Positions 1 to 8,387 of a stretch of 64,000 nt of DNA are shown in pieces. The DNA is from Methylocystis sp. (GTDB taxonomy: Bacteria; Pseudomonadota; Alphaproteobacteria; Rhizobiales; Beijerinckiaceae): assembly GCA_002929055.1 (NCBI GenBank), contig PERY01000003.1, forward strand, positions 1 through 64,000, in the 5' to 3' direction. Each line of letters starts with the position of its first letter. The first letter of the stretch is position 1. Under the pieces are notes generated by a model. It saw only the letters and a list, made by a program, of their open reading frames with translations. It made no database searches and was not told where the DNA came from. A program made the translations under genes and the position numbers.

Positions 1-2
1 CC

Positions 3-572
3 TATGTCGTGACGCGCCGCACGCCGAAGGAGGCGGCCGCCTCCATCGCGCGCTTTTTCGACAGCGGCGTCGCGGCGCTGGGCGAAAAGCTCGGGCCTGT
101 GTTGTGGCAGTTTCCGCACACACGCAAATTCGCTCCCGAATACTTCGAAGGGTTTTTCGCCGCTCTGCCGAAGGAGATCGAGGGCACGCGCCTGCGCCAC
201 GCTGTCGAAGTGCGCAATGAAAGTTTCATGTCCACGGATTTCGTCGCCCTTGCGCGCGCGCATCAGGTCGCCATCGTGATTGCAGGCGACTCCGAGTTTC
301 CGCTCATAGCGGACCTCACCGCGCCCTTCGTCTATGCGCGCATCATGGGCACGGACGCATCGCACCCTGCCGGCTATAGCGAAAGGGAGCTGGACGCCTG
401 GGCGACGCGTGCGCGAATCTGGGCGCAGGGCGAAGCCCCCGCCGATCTGCCACGCCTCTCCGTCAACATGCCGAAGCGAAATGCCCGCGACGTGTTTCTC
501 TATGTCATCCGCGGCGCAAAGGTGCGCAATCCGGCGGCTGCGATGGGGCTGATGGAGCGCCTGGGGCGGTAG
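3..572 (+). CDS. DUF72 (YecE-like) protein, 5' end outside window
   Basis: The last 189 or so codons of a DUF72 family protein. The frame is open to the left edge, and the stretch LGEKLGPVLWQFP followed later by VEVRNESF and YARIMGT matches the family's TIM-barrel-like core; a GTG at position 9 is internal and not the start. The family's biochemical role is unsettled (it has structural similarity to TIM-barrel nucleases), so no reaction is assigned. It is followed by an inverted repeat at 589-614 whose arms carry T4 and A5 runs and could terminate transcription. It faces the leftward pqqA gene. Confidence 0.8.
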   Translation, partial: YVVTRRTPKEAAASIARFFDSGVAALGEKLGPVLWQFPHTRKFAPEYFEGFFAALPKEIEGTRLRHAVEVRNESFMSTDFVALARAHQVAIVIAGDSEFPLIADLTAPFVYARIMGTDASHPAGYSERELDAWATRARIWAQGEAPADLPRLSVNMPKRNARDVFLYVIRGAKVRNPAAAMGLMERLGR

Positions 573-638
573 CGTGCCACCGTATTTTGGCCTTTTCTGC
601 CGCGGCAAAAAGCCTCTTGCCCACGATTTACTATGACA

Positions 639-660
639 CGGCGCGGCTCTCGCCGCGCCG
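639..660 (-). terminator. GC hairpin just downstream of pqqA
   Basis: Perfect 9-bp stem CGGCGCGGC/GCCGCGCCG with a four-base loop, beginning 12 nt after the pqqA stop on the minus strand. No T run follows, so it is more likely a 3' stabiliser or processing hairpin than a classic intrinsic terminator. Stable hairpins directly after pqqA are known from pqq operons, where pqqA transcript is in excess over the downstream genes. Confidence 0.5.
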
Positions 661-672
661 ATTAGCTCTGTC

Positions 673-750
673 TCAGATTTCAGCCGACGAGTAGCTCGTG
701 ACTTCCATGCCCACGCAAACTTCGACGATGACTGGGCTCGACCAAATCAT
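673..750 (-). CDS. pqqA: PqqA, precursor peptide of the PQQ cofactor
   Basis: A 25-codon gene encoding MIWSSPVIVEVCVGMEVTSY followed by SSAEI. PqqA is the ribosomally made substrate whose Glu and Tyr side chains are cross-linked (PqqE with PqqD) and excised to make PQQ, the cofactor of methanol dehydrogenase. The canonical pair is present as Glu16 and Tyr20 in EVTSY, preceded by the usual CVGM. A strong AGGAGG site lies 7-8 nt before the ATG. The peptide ends at SSAEI where many homologues carry a few more residues. It lies 136 bp downstream of the sensor kinase gene on the same strand. No pqqB-E genes follow, so they must be elsewhere. Confidence 0.9.
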   Translation of the reverse strand: MIWSSPVIVEVCVGMEVTSYSSAEI

Positions 751-886
751 GGTTATTTCCTCCTGAACCGGGCCCCCGGAAGCGGCCACCAGCCAACATA
801 GCGATCAACCGAGGCGTATTCAGCCAGAAAATTTACGAACGGCGCATGCCAATTATTCCTGAAGTCGCCGCGCCTCAAGTGGGGAG

Positions 887-2281
887 CTAGCCACCACCGA
901 ACTCCTCTTCGTCGCGGATTGGGAGCGAGACGAACACCCTCGTGCCGCCTTCGGCGCGGCGCTCGACCTTCATCGCGCCGCCAAGCCCTTGCACCCGCTC
1001 CCGCATGCCCAGAAGGCCCATTCCAGAACGATGCCCTAGCGCCATTCCGATTCCGTTGTCCTCGATAAGGACATTCAAAGTCGGAATCTCTTCCGCTATA
1101 TCGTCTTGCGCGTTCCTTGCGGTTTCCCACTCGAACGTCACCGCAACCTGAGCCCAATTTGCCTGCGCGTGCCGGAAAACATTGGTCACGCTCTCCTGAA
1201 TGACCCGATAGGCCGTAAAGGCGGTCGTTTCGTCCAGCCACGACAAGTCATGAGGCGACGCTAGGCGTAGATCGACTTCCGGGTGGCCGAGCGACCAGGA
1301 GTCGAAAAGGCTTTTGAGCGCCCCCTCGAGGCCCAATTCAGTAAGACCCGTGGGCCGCAAGCGCCCAAGCAAGCCTCCGAACAAAGACTGAAGCGCTTCA
1401 CTTGCGCGGTCCACGATCGTTGCGATCTGCTTCAGCCGATCAGCGTCCGGGGGCGTCTGCGCGACGACTTCTTGCAGCGCAGCGGCCGCCGCGCGAATGG
1501 AAAACAGGCACGGCCCCGCTTCATCGTGCAGATCCCGAGCGATTTCCTTGCGCTCACTGTCTTGAATTTCGATGAGTGCGTTGACGAGATCGCGGTTCTC
1601 CTGTCGCACGCGGTCAAGCGTCGTCGCCAGCGAATTGAGCGCCTTCGAAATGTTTTGAAACTCCGATGCCCCGCGAGGTGCGATCTGAACTCCTGCTCTC
1701 CCCGCTTCGAGGTCGGCGAGACCGGCCTGCAATGCGCTAAAGGGCGTGAGGGAAAAGCGGACAAGAAGGAGCACGAGAGCGATGATCGAAAGCGTCACGA
1801 GAAGGCTGATCGACGCCAGCCAGGTCATGTCGGACCATATTTCCTCTAACTCATCGAGCGGATTGGACACGATCACCACGTTGCCGTAATCACTCTCGAG
1901 ACCCCGGATGGGCACGAGAATGACTCGCGGAGGGGGAACGTCGACGAGTCTGACGAACCATGCCGGCGGATCGGCATCGTTGATGTGATCAGCTGACCAT
2001 TGAGCCGGCGGCGCTTCGCCCTGTTCGAGTATCTTGATGTCGACATGGCGCAAGCTGCCAAGATTTGCAAAAAGTCTGCGGAGAGCCGGCGTAGGGTTCG
2101 CGTTATCGGGAATACTTGCAATTGTTGTCAGGACAAACTCCCGCGCAAGTCGGAGATTGCTTCCTGCTTCAGCGCGAACGCGTGGCCCGGCATGCATCAT
2201 TTGAATGGCGAGATTGACCAGAAGGGTGGCAAGGAGCACCACGCCAATCAACCAACTCAGCCCTGCCCTCAAGGAAATCAT
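887..2281 (-). CDS. Membrane sensor histidine kinase, NarL/HisKA_3 type
   Basis: A 464-residue sensor kinase. Seen: a first membrane helix (about residues 8-27), a periplasmic segment of roughly 120 residues, a second helix (about 153-174), a HAMP-like linker, a HisKA_3 phosphoacceptor motif ARDLHDEAG with His252, and a C-terminal HATPase with N-box ESVTNVFRHAQA and G-box DNGIGM plus GMGLLGMRER. It is divergent from the response regulator at 2382, separated by a 100-bp shared promoter region, and is almost certainly its partner. Its position beside the mxa cluster suggests that it senses a methylotrophy-related signal. The ligand is unknown, and it is not an evident orthologue of MxbD or MxcQ. 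Confidence 0.85.
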   Translation of the reverse strand: MISLRAGLSWLIGVVLLATLLVNLAIQMMHAGPRVRAEAGSNLRLAREFVLTTIASIPDNANPTPALRRLFANLGSLRHVDIKILEQGEAPPAQWSADHINDADPPAWFVRLVDVPPPRVILVPIRGLESDYGNVVIVSNPLDELEEIWSDMTWLASISLLVTLSIIALVLLLVRFSLTPFSALQAGLADLEAGRAGVQIAPRGASEFQNISKALNSLATTLDRVRQENRDLVNALIEIQDSERKEIARDLHDEAGPCLFSIRAAAAALQEVVAQTPPDADRLKQIATIVDRASEALQSLFGGLLGRLRPTGLTELGLEGALKSLFDSWSLGHPEVDLRLASPHDLSWLDETTAFTAYRVIQESVTNVFRHAQANWAQVAVTFEWETARNAQDDIAEEIPTLNVLIEDNGIGMALGHRSGMGLLGMRERVQGLGGAMKVERRAEGGTRVFVSLPIRDEEEFGGG

Positions 2282-2381
2282 CGCCCGTCGCCTGGAAAGA
2301 ATGGCCGCAAAGCCACAATGTCATTGACACCGCGCATGGTTTTCACAACAAAGATTGAAGTCCACAACAAGAAAAATCGTC

Positions 2382-3014
2382 ATGCGCGTTCTGATCGTCG
2401 ACGACCATCCGATGGTGATCGAGGGCTGCCGGGGCATGCTCTCCGGGCAGACGGATATAGTAGTGTCCGAAGCTCACAACGCTGACGAGGCGCTCGAAAA
2501 ATACGCTTCGACCGCGCCGGACGTGATTGTTCTCGACATCAACCTTCCTGGCGTCTCCGGTTTCGAATTGCTGCGTCTGCTGTTGAAGCGCAATCCCAAT
2601 GCGAAAGTCATCGTGTTCACGATGAATGACGATCCGGTCTTCGCGGCCCGCGCAATTGAACGCGGCGCGCGAGGCTATCTCGCCAAAAGCGAGGATCCCA
2701 AGGTTTTCATCAAGGCGATCCGATCCGTCGGCGCGGGCGAACGCTACCTCTCGAGCAATCTGGCGCTCAAACTCGCCTTTGCAGATCAGAGCCTGACCAA
2801 AAACCCGCTCGACGCCCTCAACAACCGGGAGATCGAGATCCTGCGCAATCTCGCCAGTGGCAAGGATATGACGGAGATCGCGCATATTTTGAAAGTCTCC
2901 TACAAGACGGTCGCGAACAACTGCATCCTGCTGAAGCGCAAACTCGGCGCGCGGTCGAAAGCGGACCTTTTGCGCATCGCTGTCGAGAACAAGGTCGCGA
3001 TGAGGCTGGTCTGA
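2382..3014 (+). CDS. mxaB: LuxR/NarL-type response regulator, MxaB-like
   Basis: A 210-residue two-domain response regulator. The receiver domain begins MRVLIVDDHPMV, with phosphoacceptor Asp in VIVLDINLPG and the conserved Thr and Lys (VFTMND, YLAKSE); the C-terminal LuxR helix-turn-helix spans about residues 140-200 (LNNREIEILRNLASGKDMTEIA). ATG 2382 is preferred to an upstream TTG at 2355 because the receiver fold starts there. In Methylobacterium the mxa cluster ends in mxaB, a response regulator required for methanol dehydrogenase synthesis; here the gene sits at the same end of the cluster but is inverted and paired with a kinase. The mxaB name rests on position and architecture. Confidence 0.7.
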   Translation: MRVLIVDDHPMVIEGCRGMLSGQTDIVVSEAHNADEALEKYASTAPDVIVLDINLPGVSGFELLRLLLKRNPNAKVIVFTMNDDPVFAARAIERGARGYLAKSEDPKVFIKAIRSVGAGERYLSSNLALKLAFADQSLTKNPLDALNNREIEILRNLASGKDMTEIAHILKVSYKTVANNCILLKRKLGARSKADLLRIAVENKVAMRLV

Positions 3015-3024
3015 AGACCTCACC

Positions 3025-3540
3025 CTATCTGAATTGCTTTTGCGCTTTGTAGCGCTCGGCCAGTACTGCCAACGCCTCCTCTCGCGTGGCGCCCTTGTGG
3101 CGCAGATTATAATAATGCTGGCAAAGCTCGCCATAAGTCTGCGTCTGTCCTGCGGCCTTCGCGACGTCGGCGAGTTCATGTAAAATGCCGGCGTAGTCCT
3201 CCGCACGCCCGTCTTCCGCGAGCATCTTGCCGATCTGCGCCGTTCTGTTGGCGAGCATGCGGTGGGACTCCAGGAAATGTGCGCGCGCCGTCACGATCGC
3301 CTCGCGCATCGTCTCCACGGCCGGATCGCTCGCGGAAAGTTCGCGCCCGGCTTCCCGACTCGCGAGCCAGAGCGCGGGATCAATGTGTTCGTTTGCACGT
3401 AGCCAGATGGCGCTGCTTTTCTCATCCTGCGTCTCGATGACGTCGTTCGCCTCGGCCGCACGCTCCTCCTTGCCGCAAGCGGCGAAGAGGAGACACGCGA
3501 TGAGCGCGGCTCCCGCTTTCGAGACGCCAAGCAGCCTCAT
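3025..3540 (-). CDS. Lipoprotein at the end of the mxa operon (MxaH/MxaE position)
   Basis: A 171-residue lipoprotein: N-terminal MRLLGVSKAG, a hydrophobic stretch and a lipobox ending LFAACGK, so Cys is the probable lipidated residue. The mature part is helical and charged with no motif I recognise. ATG 3540 starts 1 bp after the mxaD stop; an alternative TTG at 3555 would overlap mxaD. Position directly after mxaD corresponds to mxaE/mxaH in Methylobacterium, proteins of uncertain function in methanol dehydrogenase formation. It converges on the response regulator gene with an 10-bp gap. Assignment as MxaH-like is by context only. Confidence 0.6.
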   Translation of the reverse strand: MRLLGVSKAGAALIACLLFAACGKEERAAEANDVIETQDEKSSAIWLRANEHIDPALWLASREAGRELSASDPAVETMREAIVTARAHFLESHRMLANRTAQIGKMLAEDGRAEDYAGILHELADVAKAAGQTQTYGELCQHYYNLRHKGATREEALAVLAERYKAQKQFR

Positions 3541-3541
3541 G

Positions 3542-4066
3542 CTACTTGCCTTCAATTTTCTTCTTCAGACCTTCCAGCCCGCTATGAAGAAAGGTCGCCA
3601 TCGCCGTGCGCGCCGCATCGTCATTCAGATTGTCCGGCGGCTCATTGCTGGTGTCGCCACGATAGAGGCGGCCGTACCACTTCACCTGGCTGCCGCCGTT
3701 CGCGGCCGGCTCGACAGAGAAGGACAGCGAATAGGAGCTCGCGGGCATTGCGTCGAGATTAGGATCGGACATACGCCAGGCGAGTTTGTGCGCGGCGGCG
3801 TCATATTCGTCGAGCCCCTCTTTCAGCACGCCGCCCTTTTTGAGCGTCACCTCGCGCTCGGCGCCCGCCGCGTCGCCCCCTGTGGCTTTTACCGACTGGA
3901 CGTCGGGATGCCACGCGGCGAGCCCATCGAACTTGCCGGCGACAGCCCATACGGCCTTCGGATCGGCGGCGATGACGATGGTTTCGTCGACCTTGATCGG
4001 CGTCGGCCCATGCGCAAAAGCGGGCGCGGCCAACAGGAAAGCCAGCAGCGATAACGTTGTTCTCAT
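3542..4066 (-). CDS. mxaD: MxaD, periplasmic methanol dehydrogenase accessory protein
   Basis: A 174-residue secreted protein with signal peptide MRTTLSLLAFLLAAPAFA and a START/polyketide-cyclase-like (SRPBCC) body (VDETIVIAADPKAVWAVAG, WHPDV, Y.LSFSVEP). MxaD is a periplasmic protein that promotes interaction between methanol dehydrogenase and cytochrome cL in Methylobacterium. ATG 4066 is chosen because GAGGGAG lies just upstream; an earlier ATG at 4081 overlaps the mxaL stop as ATGA and would add five residues. It is translated after mxaL in the same leftward operon. Confidence 0.85.
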   Translation of the reverse strand: MRTTLSLLAFLLAAPAFAHGPTPIKVDETIVIAADPKAVWAVAGKFDGLAAWHPDVQSVKATGGDAAGAEREVTLKKGGVLKEGLDEYDAAAHKLAWRMSDPNLDAMPASSYSLSFSVEPAANGGSQVKWYGRLYRGDTSNEPPDNLNDDAARTAMATFLHSGLEGLKKKIEGK

Positions 4067-4077
4067 TTGAGACTCCC

Positions 4078-5070
4078 TCATTGTCGTTTCCAGGCGAAGC
4101 GCGTGGGTCGCCTTCTACGCGCGATGCGGTCCGAAAGCGGCCCCACTGAAAAGGCCGCGAAAAGGCAAGCGGCGGACAGGCCGCCGAGAAAAGGGCGTAT
4201 ATCGAGCGACCCGTCGCGGTCGTGTTCGGTCCCGGCGGCTCGATAGGCGTCCAGTAGGCTCGCGTTGTCGTCGAGATGGAAATAGCCGAGGCCGGTCTTT
4301 TCCGAGAGCGTGCGGAGATATTCCTCTTTCACCGATGAGAGATGCTCCACGCCGACGGCCGCCGTCGCGCCGAAAGGCGCGTTGCGCGCGTTGAAGCCTT
4401 CGCGTTGCTCCGCCCCTTTGGGCGGGAGTCCGAAGCGGCTTTCATGCGGCACTTCGTCGATCGCGACAAAGCCTACCTCGCGGCCCCTATCATCGAATTT
4501 CGGGATCGGCGAGAGTTCATAGCCGCCAGTCCCTACAATCAGCCCGTGCGTCTCGCCAACTCTTCCCTCGAAGACGGAACCGCCCGAGGCGGGTAGCGGC
4601 GGCGCCTCCTGGCCATCAGTGAAGAACAGGAGATCGGTCTTCAGTTCGCGCGCCATATCCACGGCGCGGAAGAGACCCGCCGAAATCCGGCTGTCGCCCT
4701 CCCACGCCATGCGCCAGTCTATCGCTTGGATCGCCCCTCCCAGCGGAGAAAAATTGGCGCAGGCGTCGATCGGCTCGAAGAGCAGAAAAGGTCGCCGCTC
4801 GGTGAAGACGCCAAGCGCCACGCGCGAGGGGCAAGGCAGCGCGACAATCAAATCCCGCAACGCGGTCTTGACTTTTTCCAGCCGGCTGACCGGCTTTCCG
4901 CCCGCGACATAGTCGCGAACATTCATGCTTCCAGTGATGTCGACGATCGCAAGCAGATCATAGCCCGGGCGCGTCATCTGCACCACCGGCGCGCCAAAGG
5001 TCGCAACGAGCAGCGCCACCGCCAAGGCCAGCAGGATGAAGCGAGGATCACGCAGGTCGGGGCGCATCAC
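4078..5070 (-). CDS. mxaL: MxaL, von Willebrand factor A domain membrane protein
   Basis: A 330-residue protein with an N-terminal membrane helix (about residues 11-30), a VWA domain whose metal-ion site motif reads DITGSMN, and a second helix near the C-terminus (about 291-312). MxaA, MxaC, MxaK, MxaL, MxaR and MxaS are needed for calcium insertion or assembly of active methanol dehydrogenase in Methylobacterium; the VWA domain presumably faces the periplasm and binds divalent metal. The start overlaps the end of mxaK by 4 bp, showing translational coupling. Confidence 0.85.
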   Translation of the reverse strand: MMRPDLRDPRFILLALAVALLVATFGAPVVQMTRPGYDLLAIVDITGSMNVRDYVAGGKPVSRLEKVKTALRDLIVALPCPSRVALGVFTERRPFLLFEPIDACANFSPLGGAIQAIDWRMAWEGDSRISAGLFRAVDMARELKTDLLFFTDGQEAPPLPASGGSVFEGRVGETHGLIVGTGGYELSPIPKFDDRGREVGFVAIDEVPHESRFGLPPKGAEQREGFNARNAPFGATAAVGVEHLSSVKEEYLRTLSEKTGLGYFHLDDNASLLDAYRAAGTEHDRDGSLDIRPFLGGLSAACLFAAFSVGPLSDRIARRRRPTRFAWKRQ

Positions 5071-5657
5071 GGAAGGCCTTTCGGCTTACCGGGAATGTCG
5101 GTCCAGAGCTTCTTCGGGTCCGCGCTGAGCTCGTCGCCGCTCTTTCTCTCGAAATCCGGGAAATCGCGCACGAGCCGCGCCGCTACGTCTATGTTGAACT
5201 TCGCGTCCCAAAAATCAGGATCGAGCTGGAGCGCACGACGATATTCGCGTTTCGAAAGATTGACGAAGGGCCCGGCGGCTTCGAGATCGGATTTTTCGAT
5301 ATGCTCCAGCGCGGTTCGAAGCAGCGCATTCGCAAAAAGATAATGGGCGTGCGCACGGATCGAGGCGTTCCCGCGGCGATCCAACGCTTCGAGGAAGTCG
5401 CGCGCCTGATCGAGATGATCGTGCTTCGCCAGATAGGCGATGCGCGCGAGCAGCGCCTCGGGGGGCGCCTCAAAATCGATGGGAACGTCGCGCCCTGCAC
5501 GGAGCGCCTCGATAGCGTCATTCGTCGCAACCGCGCGCCGCCATGCCGCGCCTTCGAAGAGCGCCACTAGGGCCGAGCCAATTACCACGGCGAAGAGAAG
5601 AGTCGAGCGGTGCGCCCGCCCGAAACGGAGCATTGTCTCACGCAGACGCCCGATCAT
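5067..5657 (-). CDS. mxaK: MxaK, methanol dehydrogenase maturation protein
   Basis: A 196-residue protein with one N-terminal membrane segment (about residues 17-34, TLLFAVVIGSALVALF) followed by a TPR-like helical region (AYLAKHDHLDQARDFLEALDRRG, and a repeat near EYRRALQLDPDFWDAKFN). Family members are required for calcium incorporation into methanol dehydrogenase. Both ends overlap neighbours by 4 bp (mxaC before it, mxaL after it), fixing its place in the maturation operon. The TPR-like body suggests a scaffold between the VWA proteins MxaC and MxaL. Confidence 0.8.
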   Translation of the reverse strand: MIGRLRETMLRFGRAHRSTLLFAVVIGSALVALFEGAAWRRAVATNDAIEALRAGRDVPIDFEAPPEALLARIAYLAKHDHLDQARDFLEALDRRGNASIRAHAHYLFANALLRTALEHIEKSDLEAAGPFVNLSKREYRRALQLDPDFWDAKFNIDVAARLVRDFPDFERKSGDELSADPKKLWTDIPGKPKGLP

Positions 5658-6655
5658 GACGCGCCTCTCGAGGGTGAGAGACGGACCTCCGCCAACTTGG
5701 CCAAAAGAAGCAGGAAGGCGGCGAAAAGGGCCGAGGAGAAAAACACACCCCCGAGATCGCGACGCGGCAGCCTCTCCGAATAGCGGATGGGATGGCGTTC
5801 GAGCCGGTCGATCTGCCGGAGCGCATCTTCCGTCGCCTTCGGCCCTTCTGCTTCGAAGGCGCGATAGGGCACGCCAAGCGATTTAAAATAGAGATCGAGA
5901 TGCCGTTCGGGCGCCGCTTGCGGCGACTCGGACTCGCCCTCTGAGGTTGCGTAAATTCCCCGGCTTCCTTCAGTGCGCAGGAAGAGCCAATAGAGATTGA
6001 CGCTGGTCTTCCTGAAGTCGGCACGAAGATCGTCCTGAATTTTCGGATCGATGACGCCGGCGCCGTCGGAGATGAGCAAAATTGCGCGTGAATGATCGGC
6101 GTCGCTTGCACGAAACATCGACAGCGCCATTGTGAGGCCACGCGCAATATTGGTGTAGTCGAGCCCCGGGCGATCGATTGCGTCGATCGCCGCTTTGGTC
6201 GCGTCGACGTGATCCGAAAGGGGCGTGACCAGCATGGGGGATGTCGAAAAGGCCGCGACGCCGACAAGATCGCGTAGGCGGCTGTCGACGAAGGTCTTAA
6301 GGATGCGCTTGGCCGCCGCCGCCTTCGATTCTTCGCCGCCGGAGGGGCTCCTCCCCGCGAAGGTCTCGTTCATGCTGCCGCTGCGGTCGATCAGCATCAC
6401 GATCTGCGCGCCCTCAGACAGGCGTTCGACCTCCGCTCCCGGGAAAAATGGTCCGGCCGCTCCCATGAGGCATGCGAGCAGCGCCGCGACGCCGAGAAAT
6501 TTGAGCGTCACGCCGACGATTTCCGAAAGGCTATCTTCCGGGGTGCATTCGAGCGACGGGGCGGTGGAGTTGCGCAAAGCGGATCGAAGCAAGGGCGCGA
6601 CAGCGACTGGCGCCAGCAAGAGCACTCCCGGATGGTCAAAATCGAGGAGCGTCAT
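5654..6655 (-). CDS. mxaC: MxaC, VWA-domain membrane protein
   Basis: A 333-residue protein with a hydrophobic N-terminal helix, a second helix (about residues 48-66), a VWA domain with MIDAS motif MLIDRSGSMNE and later TSPM and LLISDGAG, and a C-terminal membrane segment. It is the second of three VWA-type proteins in the operon (MxaS, MxaC, MxaL), an arrangement resembling BatA/BatB-MoxR systems of Bacteroides and proteobacteria. Known role of the family: making active calcium-containing methanol dehydrogenase. It overlaps mxaA and mxaK by 4 bp each. Confidence 0.85.
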   Translation of the reverse strand: MTLLDFDHPGVLLLAPVAVAPLLRSALRNSTAPSLECTPEDSLSEIVGVTLKFLGVAALLACLMGAAGPFFPGAEVERLSEGAQIVMLIDRSGSMNETFAGRSPSGGEESKAAAAKRILKTFVDSRLRDLVGVAAFSTSPMLVTPLSDHVDATKAAIDAIDRPGLDYTNIARGLTMALSMFRASDADHSRAILLISDGAGVIDPKIQDDLRADFRKTSVNLYWLFLRTEGSRGIYATSEGESESPQAAPERHLDLYFKSLGVPYRAFEAEGPKATEDALRQIDRLERHPIRYSERLPRRDLGGVFFSSALFAAFLLLLAKLAEVRLSPSRGAS

Positions 6656-7545
6656 TGCGCGCGCTCCTGCCGAGCGAGCGCTCTCGCAAAATCGAGCAAT
6701 TCCTTAAATCCGTAGTTGTCGGCCTTGTCCTCCGAGAAGAATTCGCTGCGCGACGCGGCGTAGAAGCGGTCGAAGGAAGGCTGCAACGACGCAAATTCGG
6801 GTCGCCGCGCCAGGAACTTGCAAACGTCTTCGCCCAGAAGCGCTCCGCCGTTGGCGCGATCAATTGTTCGATGCAGACTCTGGATGGCGTCCGGGAAAGC
6901 GTTAGCTCCGCCATGCGCCTTCGTGGCGAGTTCGCGCGCGAGCGCATTAAAAATGCGTTCGCGTCTACTCTGGAATGGCGGCCAGGCGCGATCCCGCCCG
7001 ACAGCTCCAAGCACGAGAATGGAAAGCGCTCCGAAGGTGATCGCGAGGCGCTCGGGTTGCGTCTCACTGGCGAACACTGCTGGCGAATCGGGACGCAAAT
7101 AATCTTCGGGTCGCTCCTGCTTCGCGGGAGCAATTTCGCGCAAGGGCGCGACGCCGACGCTCCAGGCGGGGATCGGGACCGTCTCGTCCCCGAAACGCAG
7201 TTCGAACCCCGGAATTTCGATATTGCGCGCATCGAGCGCGACATAGAAATTCTGATAAACGAGATCGAGATCCCAGCGCTTTTCCGCGCCGATCATCGTC
7301 GCATGAATCTCGACCGCCTTGATATCCAGAGAAATGCTGAGTGGACCCGGATGCGGCAGCGAAGCGGCGACGAGAGTCGCGTCCGCCGACGTGGTGACCT
7401 CGACGCGCGCGCGGATGAGATCACCAACGAAATAGCCGAATGGCCGCGCAGAATGGATATTCACGCGCGCGTCATCGGCTTTCGCGGGAAATGCCCAGAG
7501 CAGCGAAAGGATGGTGAGCAAGCCGACACGCATGACGCGCCTCAC
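6652..7545 (-). CDS. mxaA: MxaA, methanol dehydrogenase calcium-insertion protein
   Basis: A 297-residue exported protein: signal peptide at residues 1-22 (MRVGLLTILSLLWAFPAKA after two leading residues), a beta-rich periplasmic domain, one membrane helix (about 169-183, LAITFGALSILVLGAVG) and a cytoplasmic C-terminal helical domain. mxaA mutants of Methylobacterium make methanol dehydrogenase lacking calcium. The gene overlaps mxaS upstream and mxaC downstream by 4 bp each. The order S-A-C-K-L is the same as in Methylobacterium extorquens. Confidence 0.85.
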   Translation of the reverse strand: MRRVMRVGLLTILSLLWAFPAKADDARVNIHSARPFGYFVGDLIRARVEVTTSADATLVAASLPHPGPLSISLDIKAVEIHATMIGAEKRWDLDLVYQNFYVALDARNIEIPGFELRFGDETVPIPAWSVGVAPLREIAPAKQERPEDYLRPDSPAVFASETQPERLAITFGALSILVLGAVGRDRAWPPFQSRRERIFNALARELATKAHGGANAFPDAIQSLHRTIDRANGGALLGEDVCKFLARRPEFASLQPSFDRFYAASRSEFFSEDKADNYGFKELLDFARALARQERAQ

Positions 7546-8387
7546 GCCGCCATCAGGCGTGAACTGAGGGATAGCGGGCTAAAGCGATCTTCGATGAAGA
7601 TCGGCGGCCGCACGCGCCCGGCCGCCAGCCGGATCAATTCCTCCCGGCGCTTCGCCTCCGTCTCTAGCCACCTGTCACGCAGGGCTGGGCGCATGACCAG
7701 CAGGCGCCGACAGGCGGTCTCGGGATCTTGCAATTCGAGAAGCCCCCAGCGCGGCGGATCGAGTTCGACGGAGTCGACGAGTGTGACGGGCAGAACGTCG
7801 TGAAGGGCGAGCGCGCCGAAAACGTGCTGGATCTGGCGTAACGCCCAGCGAAAATCCGAAATCAAAAGGACAAGTTTGCGCCCCGCGCCGAGACGCGTCG
7901 CTGCGTCGACAAGGCTGTCCGAATGGGCGCCTGCGGGCCGTATGCTCTGCAATCGCTCGACTGCGCGCAGCGCCGCGCCTCTCGAACGGGTTGCCGGCAA
8001 GAATTGGTCTTCGCGCAGGCAGTCGCCGCCGGCGATGAGGCCGAAGCGATCCCCAATCCGAGGCGCGGAAAAAGCGAGCGCCGCGCAGATTTCGCAGGCG
8101 ACGGCGAAGCGATCGACGGCGCCGACGAAGGCCATGGATGCTGAAAGGTCTACAATCGCATAGACATCGATCGCGCTTCTCTGCTCGAAGCGTCGGACAT
8201 GCGTCTCGCCAAAGGGGTCGCGCAAGGTGGACCGTAGGTCAATGCGCCTCGCATCGGGATGGCGCAGGAACGGAGCCTGATCGCGAAAGACCCCAAAGCC
8301 GCCTACTTCGCTCGATACATGCGCGCCCGTGTGATTGGACCGAAAGCGTCCGTGCGGACGATACAGAATCTCGGCGGGCGTCTTCAT
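7542..8387 (-). CDS. mxaS: MxaS, DUF58/VWA-like maturation protein
   Basis: A 281-residue protein beginning MKTPAEILYRPHGRF. It has the DUF58 signature (about residues 50-80, RIDLRSTLRDPFGETHVRRF) and a degenerate VWA core with IVDLSASMAF as MIDAS-like motif. No membrane segment is evident, so it is probably cytoplasmic. Start ATG 8387 overlaps the mxaR stop as ATGA; the frame stays open much further upstream but that part lies inside mxaR and is not a gene. DUF58 proteins pair with MoxR ATPases, and here mxaR is directly upstream, so the two are likely to act together in methanol dehydrogenase activation. Confidence 0.85.
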   Translation of the reverse strand: MKTPAEILYRPHGRFRSNHTGAHVSSEVGGFGVFRDQAPFLRHPDARRIDLRSTLRDPFGETHVRRFEQRSAIDVYAIVDLSASMAFVGAVDRFAVACEICAALAFSAPRIGDRFGLIAGGDCLREDQFLPATRSRGAALRAVERLQSIRPAGAHSDSLVDAATRLGAGRKLVLLISDFRWALRQIQHVFGALALHDVLPVTLVDSVELDPPRWGLLELQDPETACRRLLVMRPALRDRWLETEAKRREELIRLAAGRVRPPIFIEDRFSPLSLSSRLMAA

